Positions 55,510 through 61,640 of a stretch of DNA of 64,000 bases are shown here, in pieces; within the stretch, counting starts at the first letter, position 1; each line of letters begins with the position of its first letter. The position numbers and the translations under genes were made by a program. Origin of the DNA: Candidatus Uabimicrobium amorphum (lineage in GTDB: Bacteria > Planctomycetota > Uabimicrobiia > Uabimicrobiales > Uabimicrobiaceae); NCBI RefSeq assembly GCF_009002475.1, contig NZ_AP019860.1:3844001-3908000 (forward strand), written 5' to 3'. The notes under the pieces were generated by a model. That model was not told where the DNA came from and did not search any database. It worked only from the letters and a program-made list of their open reading frames with translations.

Positions 55510-55669
55510 TCCTCAAAATTTCTTTTTTGTGTAGTGAGTAGCTAGAAAGTAACTATGACAATGCCTAAAACCTCTTCTAAACATACTTTTAAATTAATTT
55601 TTTTTCACAAATAATTTACCTTACAATAAAGGTTCCTAACACCTTTTATAGTAAAGGAGTCATCGTATT

Positions 55670-55798
55670 ATGACTAGTAAAATTTTGATGTTATTTGTTG
55701 GTATAGTTTCGGCTCTAATTGCAAATAAAGTTACAGATAAACTATACCTTGAAGTTTGTTTAATTTCAGTTTGTTTAGTCGCAATTGTTTTCCTGTAA
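55670..55798 (+). CDS. Small hydrophobic membrane peptide, 42 residues
   Basis: AAAGGAG lies 10 bases before ATG 55670. The product has two short hydrophobic segments (KILMLFVGIVSALIA and VCLISVCLVAIVFL) joined by a polar turn (NKVTDKLYLE), so a hairpin in the membrane. Function unknown. It is followed by the leader region of the terpene synthase gene, with 199 bases between. Confidence 0.5.
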   Translation: MTSKILMLFVGIVSALIANKVTDKLYLEVCLISVCLVAIVFL

Positions 55799-55905
55799 AA
55801 GCAATTGCCAATACTAAATACATTTTACATTAACTTCTTTTTTTTGGCAATCAGGAAAAGGTAAAAACTTATACAGTATATTTGCCAAGATTCCTGTAAT
55901 ATTTT

Positions 55906-55935
55906 CCCCTACTATCTTGTAGGGGAACCCCCTAC
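55906..55935 (+). promoter_or_regulatory. Competing hairpins in the terpene operon leader
   Basis: GTAGGGG (55919-55925) can pair either with upstream CCCCTAC (55906-55912, loop TATCTT) or with downstream CCCCTAC (55929-55935, loop of about 3 bases). The two structures exclude each other. An A-rich run follows. This looks like an attenuator or structural switch before the terpene synthase gene. Confidence 0.5.
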
Positions 55936-55997
55936 AAAAAAATAGATAAGTAATATGTTAAATCCTATAGTTAAATTTTAGATAAGGAAGATAAATC

Positions 55998-56960
55998 ATG
56001 GGAAAAATTCATCAAAAACAAATTTGCGGATTAGAAAACTCGATTTCTTTTATAAAGAAATATTACAACCTTGTGGAAAATCATAATTTTCCACGAAATA
56101 AAAAAATATTTTCCTGGATCAATCAAGCCTCAAAATTTCTTGTTGTTGAAGATATAGAGAAGACATTGAAAGCTAAATTGCCAGCGCTGAATGTTGTAGC
56201 AACATTATTTAACATTATGATTGATGATTTAGTTGATGTAGCTTGTGATAAAGAGCTAACTAATGACTTTTTGTGTATATTAAATGGAAAAGAAAAAAAC
56301 AAAAAAAGTTGTAGTTACGCAAACCTTGCGTCTGAAATACACGAATACTTAGTGAATAACCTTAAGAGTTTACCTAATTATGAATTATTCGCACCAATGA
56401 TGAAACACTTTATAAAAAGGTTATCTTTTTCTTTTCAGGTAAGTTTATCGATAAACAGTCAACCTCTGTATATAAAGAAAACATGGCTAGTAAAACAAGA
56501 CATCGACCGCATCATCGAAGTATTGGCTCCTCCAATTCAAGTTTTTCCATATGGAGTGATGAATATGATGTCGTTAAATAAAAAACCGACAACGTCTAAT
56601 TTAAAGTCAATAAATCAAATTCTAAAGTGGGCTGAACAGTATATGATTATTAGTAATTGGCTGGCGACTTGGGATGTTGAGGTAGCACATCAAGACTATT
56701 CTAGTGGAATATTTGTATGGGCATTCCAAAATAATATAGTGTCTTATAAAAATATAGAATCAAAAAATACTAATAAAATAAAAAAAAGAATAAAGTCTTC
56801 GAATTATTACCGTTTTTTTGAACAGAAAATGAATTTTTTGATAAAAAAAATATCGACTTTTGAGGGAAAAATTAAAGCATTCAACTTAACCGACTATATA
56901 TGCAAACTACAAAAAATACATAAATTACATCAAAAATCTAAATCTATTTTAAAATATTAA
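55998..56960 (+). CDS. Class I terpene synthase
   Basis: 320 residues, the usual size for bacterial single-domain terpene cyclases. Mg-binding motifs are in place: aspartate-rich IDDLVD (Asp76, Asp77, Asp80) and the NSE-type triad Asn220, Thr224, Glu228 in NWLATWDVE. Arg171 is a candidate pyrophosphate sensor. The fold is predicted all-helical. The enzyme should ionise a prenyl diphosphate and cyclise it; chain length and product cannot be read. AAGGAAG precedes the ATG. The methyltransferase gene follows by 9 bases, so the native substrate or product may be methylated. No RY pair was seen at the C-terminus. Confidence 0.8.
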   Translation: MGKIHQKQICGLENSISFIKKYYNLVENHNFPRNKKIFSWINQASKFLVVEDIEKTLKAKLPALNVVATLFNIMIDDLVDVACDKELTNDFLCILNGKEKNKKSCSYANLASEIHEYLVNNLKSLPNYELFAPMMKHFIKRLSFSFQVSLSINSQPLYIKKTWLVKQDIDRIIEVLAPPIQVFPYGVMNMMSLNKKPTTSNLKSINQILKWAEQYMIISNWLATWDVEVAHQDYSSGIFVWAFQNNIVSYKNIESKNTNKIKKRIKSSNYYRFFEQKMNFLIKKISTFEGKIKAFNLTDYICKLQKIHKLHQKSKSILKY

Positions 56961-56969
56961 GGATCTAAC

Positions 56970-57815
56970 ATGTTCCCACGTGCTATAGAGCTAAATTCTC
57001 AAACAATAAAAGTCAAGAAGTATTATGAAAATACCGATACATCATATCAATCTTGGGGTAATAATAATGCATACGCAATGCATTATGGATACTACGATTC
57101 CAAAGTTCAGAACCATATTGATTCTTTAGTTGAAATAAACCAACAAATATCAAGAACAGCAAAACTAAAGAAGGGATCTAAAATTTTAGATGCAGGTTGT
57201 GGTGTAGGAGCAAGTTCTTTTTGGTTAGCTCGTCAATTTTCGTGTAAAGTTACAGGTATAAGTATTGCAGATCACCAAGTACGAAAGGCCAAAAGCACTG
57301 CAAAAAGAGAGGGCTTACAAAAATTAACAGAATTCCAAGTTCAGGATTTCAATCAACTATCATTTCCAGATAATAGTTTTGATGTCGTTTGGGCTCAAGA
57401 AAGTTATTGTCATAGTGAGAATATGACGCTAACAATAAAAGAAGCAAATAGGGTTTTAAAAGTGGGTGGTTTACTTATTGTTGCAGATTGCTTTTTAGTA
57501 AACAACTTTATTCCTTCTTGGCAAAAAATGTACCTAAATTTTTGGATGAATGGTTGGGCTATTCCAAAACTTGAAACAGCAGGCTCTTTTTATAAAACTT
57601 TAACAAAAAATAATTTTAGAGTCGAGAGAAAAAGAGATATTACAAGTAATATAATACCTTCTTCTCAAGAAATCTATAGTAGAGCAATAGAGAACCAAAA
57701 AGAAAAAAGAAATCACATTCAAGTTCAACACACAAACAGTTGTATATATCAAAAAAAATGTCTGGATTTGAATCTTTGGAAATATCTAATTTTTATTAGT
57801 AAAAAATTACCCTAA
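56970..57815 (+). CDS. SAM-dependent C-methyltransferase, terpene-type
   Basis: 281 residues of class I Rossmann methyltransferase. 'AMHYGYYD' in the N-terminal lid is typical of small-molecule and prenyl or sterol methyltransferases. Motif I is DAGCGVG (74-80), followed by 'VTGISIADHQV', motif II 'FDVVWAQESYCH' and motif III 'LKVGGLLIVADCF'. It resembles the families that methylate geranyl or farnesyl diphosphate (2-methylisoborneol and sodorifen pathways) and tocopherol or sterol methyltransferases. Placed in one operon with the terpene synthase, it most likely methylates the prenyl diphosphate before cyclisation or the cyclic product after it. Confidence 0.82.
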   Translation: MFPRAIELNSQTIKVKKYYENTDTSYQSWGNNNAYAMHYGYYDSKVQNHIDSLVEINQQISRTAKLKKGSKILDAGCGVGASSFWLARQFSCKVTGISIADHQVRKAKSTAKREGLQKLTEFQVQDFNQLSFPDNSFDVVWAQESYCHSENMTLTIKEANRVLKVGGLLIVADCFLVNNFIPSWQKMYLNFWMNGWAIPKLETAGSFYKTLTKNNFRVERKRDITSNIIPSSQEIYSRAIENQKEKRNHIQVQHTNSCIYQKKCLDLNLWKYLIFISKKLP

Positions 57816-57849
57816 TATGAGCATAGGAAAAAATTATTATTGATGCAAG

Positions 57850-57889
57850 ATTGAAGAGGTCACTTTTGTAAGAGATTGACCTCTTCAAT
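57850..57889 (+). terminator. Hairpin after the terpene operon
   Basis: ATTGAAGAGGTCA (57850-57862) pairs perfectly with TGACCTCTTCAAT (57877-57889). It is followed by a T-rich stretch and lies 35 bases after the methyltransferase stop. Confidence 0.7.
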
Positions 57890-58236
57890 TTATTTCAAGA
57901 AAAAGTTTTCGATAGCTATAAAGATAATAGCGCTAACTATACCGCTTACAAAAAAATGATGCCAGTTGTTGCAGAAAACTTCCCATAATTTTTTTAATTC
58001 TCATATTACAAAATTCATTAGAGTCTCTTTGGACAGTTTAGACTTGCAAAACAATTCATTTACCAAGTCCTACTGCACAAGGAGGTATTTTCAATTGAAA
58101 GTAAATGGAAACAAATGTAACTTCTGCAATCTATTTATAGGCGTTACAATAGAAATGTAACTACAAAAAACTGTCAAGCTTCCATCAAAAGTATTTCAAC
58201 TACCTAACCCCAACGAATACCTCATAATCTTGAGAA
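57890..58236. other. Gene-poor gap with a repeated 17-mer
   Basis: No ORF with ribosome site. GTAAATGGAAACAAATG at 58101-58117 recurs with one extra A at 61288-61305 and could be an attachment-type repeat of the 58-61 kb segment. Confidence 0.35.
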
Positions 58237-58803
58237 TTAAAGGTTTAAATTCAAATATATATCGTCGACATCATCTTGTGTAATACCAATGTAATCCAGT
58301 GTTTCTCTCGGAGTGGAATGATTAAAAAGCTTTTGGATAATGGTAATGTCTTTACCTGACTGATAAGCATGATACCCGAGTGTTTTACGAAGCGTATGAG
58401 TGCCTATTTTACCTTGGACTCCAACGCTTTTAGCGGCATCATTGATAATTCGATATGCACGTTGCCGTTTTAGAAAACCTTGCTTTTTTCTGGAAACAAA
58501 AAGTGGTTCATCCGTTCTATAATCTCTGGTTTGTAAGTACTGTTCTATGGATTTTCTGGCGTTATCCCTTATAGGGAAATCTTTGTACTTGTTTGTCTTC
58601 TTCTCGCGAATAGAAATACGATCCTTTACTTTATTCTTAGAAGTAATAACATTCTCAACTCGCAAATTCAACAAATCGCTAATTCTTAAACCAGAATTTA
58701 TTCCTAAAACAAACATGCAATAATCACGAAGGCTGTTAGCTTTCAATATTTTTTTTATCGAATCAATTTTTTTCTTATCACGAATTGGTTGAACAAATTC
58801 CAA
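58237..58803 (-). CDS. Short tyrosine recombinase, 188 residues
   Basis: Only the catalytic domain of a tyrosine recombinase, with no arm or core-binding domain. All catalytic positions are visible: Arg40 (SGLRISDLL), Lys near 68, His136 and Arg139 (HTLRKT), His162 (NHSTPRETLDY) and Tyr171. The length matches the minimal phage/plasmid recombinases seen in Gram-positive elements and fimbrial-type invertases. The start is TTG behind GGAG. It may resolve or integrate a small element containing the neighbouring genes. Different subfamily from the two large integrases. Confidence 0.85.
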   Translation of the reverse strand: MEFVQPIRDKKKIDSIKKILKANSLRDYCMFVLGINSGLRISDLLNLRVENVITSKNKVKDRISIREKKTNKYKDFPIRDNARKSIEQYLQTRDYRTDEPLFVSRKKQGFLKRQRAYRIINDAAKSVGVQGKIGTHTLRKTLGYHAYQSGKDITIIQKLFNHSTPRETLDYIGITQDDVDDIYLNLNL

Positions 58804-59776
58804 AGTTTATCTCCAAAAGAATTGAAAAATACATAAATGTGTTTGTGGTTGGTGGTAAGTATCATTCAAAAATATAGTTCTTGAATTGTATACTATCAAA
58901 TGCGGCTCTTGTATTTATTATACAAAGATTCCAGGCGAATTGCGAAAAGATACACAATATCGTTTTGTATCTTTCGTCTGATTATATCAGATAAAATTAC
59001 TTAAAACAAAAAAGCACCGTTTTCTGAGCTAAATGACATAGGCTCTATTATTACGGCAGCAAAATGATCTAACGTTTCTACTCCAAAGCATCTAACTGTC
59101 CTCTGGACTCTTACTGTATATTTAGTGAATAATATAAATTTAAGTGGACAAAGGTTTTCTCATGAATAAAATACTTTTACCTATCTAGAAAACTTCTCAA
59201 ATAAGATTTCTGCTTAGTTCTACTTGAGATTTAGTACTCAAAATTTGTTAGCGAGAACATTTTTTGAAAGAAAAAAAGGCAGCAAAGGCATTGTAGGAGT
59301 TGAAAAGCTTCATGAAGAAAACTCAATAATGATAGAGAAGCAAGTCGTAGTGTATCTGGTAACCGTCCTTATTTTGCTGAACTAAATACTACTGATAATT
59401 AACTTGATCCTAAAAGTGTCCAGCAAACTCTAATGATAACTTAATATTTGTCATTTATTGATTAAGTACTCCTTAAAGTCGACGTTTTCTTATTTTCATC
59501 TTGACAGTTTCAAGCCAAACATTGAATCTTGTTCAAGTAGCCGTTACAAAAAAAATTTACTACTTTATTAGTAATTTAGAGCCGGATTATGATGTAATAA
59601 AGTATAAAAGATATGATCACTATACATGCTTTCAAGGTAAATGCACTATGCATGCGATAACAAGCATCCAGTATTTTGAAAGAAATAGTTCTGATATGGT
59701 ACTAAACTAACTAATCTATACTGAATTATAGAGTTTAAATTAAAAATTAGTCTAAATCAAAGAGAGGAAACAAGCT
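58804..59776. other. Decayed region of about 970 bp
   Basis: No intact gene is supported. Around 59255-59400 protein-like text appears in shifting frames (KGIVGVEKLHEENS in one, REASRSVSGNRPYFAELN in the next), which suggests a frameshifted relic. A 69-codon TTG-started ORF at 59501-59710 has no ribosome site and is not called. Confidence 0.4.
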
Positions 59777-60967
59777 ATGGGAAAATTTTTTCTGCGGTCC
59801 TCTAGCGTAACAAGGCGTTCCAAGCTTTTACAGACCAGTCTACAACGAAAAAAAGTACATATTTCAAAGATTGATCCGACATTAACGATTGTCGATGATC
59901 TAACAAAAGAAGAAATTGAAAAGGTACGACAAGAAGGATTTTCGGTAATACCTTCTAGAAAATTTAGCTTTCTTTTTAATCCTTCTGTTGAGCAACTCTA
60001 TCAACCTTTGAGTTATCACCCAAAAGGGATGAATGATGTTTTAGATGATATTTTTGCTCGCGAAGCTTGGGATTTAAGTAAAGGCGAAGGAACACACATT
60101 GCAATTATAGATACGGGTATACATACTCCTCTTTGCGAGTTTCCCAAAAAAAAACAAAGTACTATGAGTCCTTCTGCTTCCAAGAACGCTTGGACAGACA
60201 TCATCGGTCATGGAACTATGGTTGCCAGTATTGCTGGAGCAACTGATGAAGAAGGAGCAAGGTATAGTGGTGTCGCACCAAAGACAACTCTAATTTCATG
60301 CAAAACCTCTTTTGATGAAGCCGAGTTATATGAAATTTATGAACACCTTATTACTTTAGTAGACACAAAGAGAGTTCATAGACTTGTAATTAATAATTCA
60401 TATGGTTTTTATTCAGAATCTGCGCCAGAAACGCCTGATGACTATCCATTAATGGATATTATAAAAATAGCTGTAGAAAGAGGAATTGTTGTTGTTTTTG
60501 CTGCAGGAAATAATCATGTTAAAGTGTGTAAAAATGATCCTCGATTGTGTAGCCCAAATAGCATTTGGGATATCAATTCACTTGATGAGGTCATAACAGT
60601 GGGAACAGTTGATGAAAATTATCAAATGTGTTGTGAACCAAAAACCGCTGATTCCTTTGGCCACAGAGATAGTAGCAGAGGACCTGGACAACTTTCTGTA
60701 ACAAAAAGTAAGCCTGATTGTGTAGCACCAACATATGGAGAAGTAATGTGGGGTGGTGTGTATCATTATTTAGACTGGTGGGGGACAAGTGGTGCAGCCC
60801 CTCAAGTTTCTGGTCTAGCAGCTCTACTACTAGCAAAAGATCCTAATCTTACACCTGCTGATGTAAAAAGAATAATAAAGGAATCTTGTACAGAATTGTC
60901 ATTAAAAAAACTGTGTGTTGGTAGTGGTATGATAAATTGTAGAAGTGCTTTAGAAGCATTGGGTTAG
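59777..60967 (+). CDS. Subtilisin-like serine protease (S8), no signal peptide
   Basis: 396 residues. Catalytic triad Asp112 (IAIIDTGIH), His145 (GHGTMVA) and Ser338 (GTSGAAP), with the oxyanion region 'FAAGNNH'. The N-terminal 95 residues form a short, probably inhibitory pro-domain-like region. Without a signal peptide it should be cytosolic, unlike most subtilases, so regulated proteolysis of an internal partner or of peptide precursors is plausible. GAGAGGA ribosome site. Ends at a UUCG-capped terminator. The small convergent gene at 60997 follows. Confidence 0.9.
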   Translation: MGKFFLRSSSVTRRSKLLQTSLQRKKVHISKIDPTLTIVDDLTKEEIEKVRQEGFSVIPSRKFSFLFNPSVEQLYQPLSYHPKGMNDVLDDIFAREAWDLSKGEGTHIAIIDTGIHTPLCEFPKKKQSTMSPSASKNAWTDIIGHGTMVASIAGATDEEGARYSGVAPKTTLISCKTSFDEAELYEIYEHLITLVDTKRVHRLVINNSYGFYSESAPETPDDYPLMDIIKIAVERGIVVVFAAGNNHVKVCKNDPRLCSPNSIWDINSLDEVITVGTVDENYQMCCEPKTADSFGHRDSSRGPGQLSVTKSKPDCVAPTYGEVMWGGVYHYLDWWGTSGAAPQVSGLAALLLAKDPNLTPADVKRIIKESCTELSLKKLCVGSGMINCRSALEALG

Positions 60968-60972
60968 GAAGA

Positions 60973-61000
60973 CTAGTAGTACCCTTCGGGGTACTACTAG
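60973..61000. terminator. 12-bp stem with UUCG tetraloop
   Basis: CTAGTAGTACCC (60973-60984), loop TTCG, GGGTACTACTAG (60989-61000): a perfect palindrome with the extra-stable UUCG loop. It lies between the convergent protease and small gene and overlaps the latter's stop codon. No long T run. Confidence 0.75.
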
Positions 61001-61200
61001 CACATAGAATATGTTTGCGATTTCTTTAATTTGGCATTGTGTATTTTTACCAAATCATTAATTATTCTTACTTTTTCATCTGATAGATTTTTGAAAGTTA
61101 TAAGTGGTTTTATTTTTGAAACATTGAATTCTGGAAAATTACATTCTTGTAGGAATCTTATCAAATTTTCTCTACTATTAAACAGTATAAATCCATTCAT
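60997..61200 (-). CDS. Small protein next to the protease, 67 residues
   Basis: Starts at ATG 61200; TAGGAGAA six bases upstream decides this over an ATG at 61302. Sequence: an N-terminal strand (NGFILFNSRENLIRFLQECN), then Pro/Lys-rich middle and a helical basic end. It could be a protease inhibitor, substrate or effector, given that it is convergent with the subtilase, but no family is recognised. Confidence 0.55.
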   Translation of the reverse strand: MNGFILFNSRENLIRFLQECNFPEFNVSKIKPLITFKNLSDEKVRIINDLVKIHNAKLKKSQTYSMC

Positions 61201-61270
61201 CTTAATTCTCCTAATTATATTCAATATATTTCTATAATTTAAATTATACATCCACAATTTTAGATTCTCA

Positions 61271-61350
61271 ATGGAAAACAAATGGAAGTAAATGGAAAAC
61301 AAATGGAAGTAAATGGAAATAATTGGAGGTAATTAGAAGTAGGTGGATAG
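61271..61350. repeat. Tandem 'AAATGGAAG/AAAC' repeats
   Basis: About four imperfect copies of an 18-20 base unit (ATGGAAAACAAATGGAAGTA and variants), decaying rightward into 'ATTGGAGGTAATTAGAAG'. They lie in the gap 61201-61640, which holds no gene. Could be protein-binding iterons or slippage products. Confidence 0.65.
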
Positions 61351-61640
61351 GAAATTGTTTGAATCCGTAATGAAAAAATAACAAGTTACGATCACCAATT
61401 ACTTAATGCGGAAATATTCTAAGTTTAACTATATTAGTTAGCAAAAGATTATAACGAGAGATTACAACAATCCATTGGTTACAGTGTCTTTAGAAAAGAT
61501 AGCAAATTGAGTTGTGAAATGTTTTTATAAAACTATTGTAGAGGTTTAGTAACATTATCATTTACACTGAGATGTTATAGAAATAACAATCTTAGTGTCC
61601 ATATAGATAAACGCAACTTTTGCAAAAAATAAGTGATTTT

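Noticed and set aside
57966..58160. 64-codon ORF after the terpene operon
   Set aside because: No ribosome site, low-complexity composition, and no resemblance to a protein family.
59501..59710. 69-codon ORF before the protease
   Set aside because: TTG start without ribosome site in a region that otherwise looks decayed.
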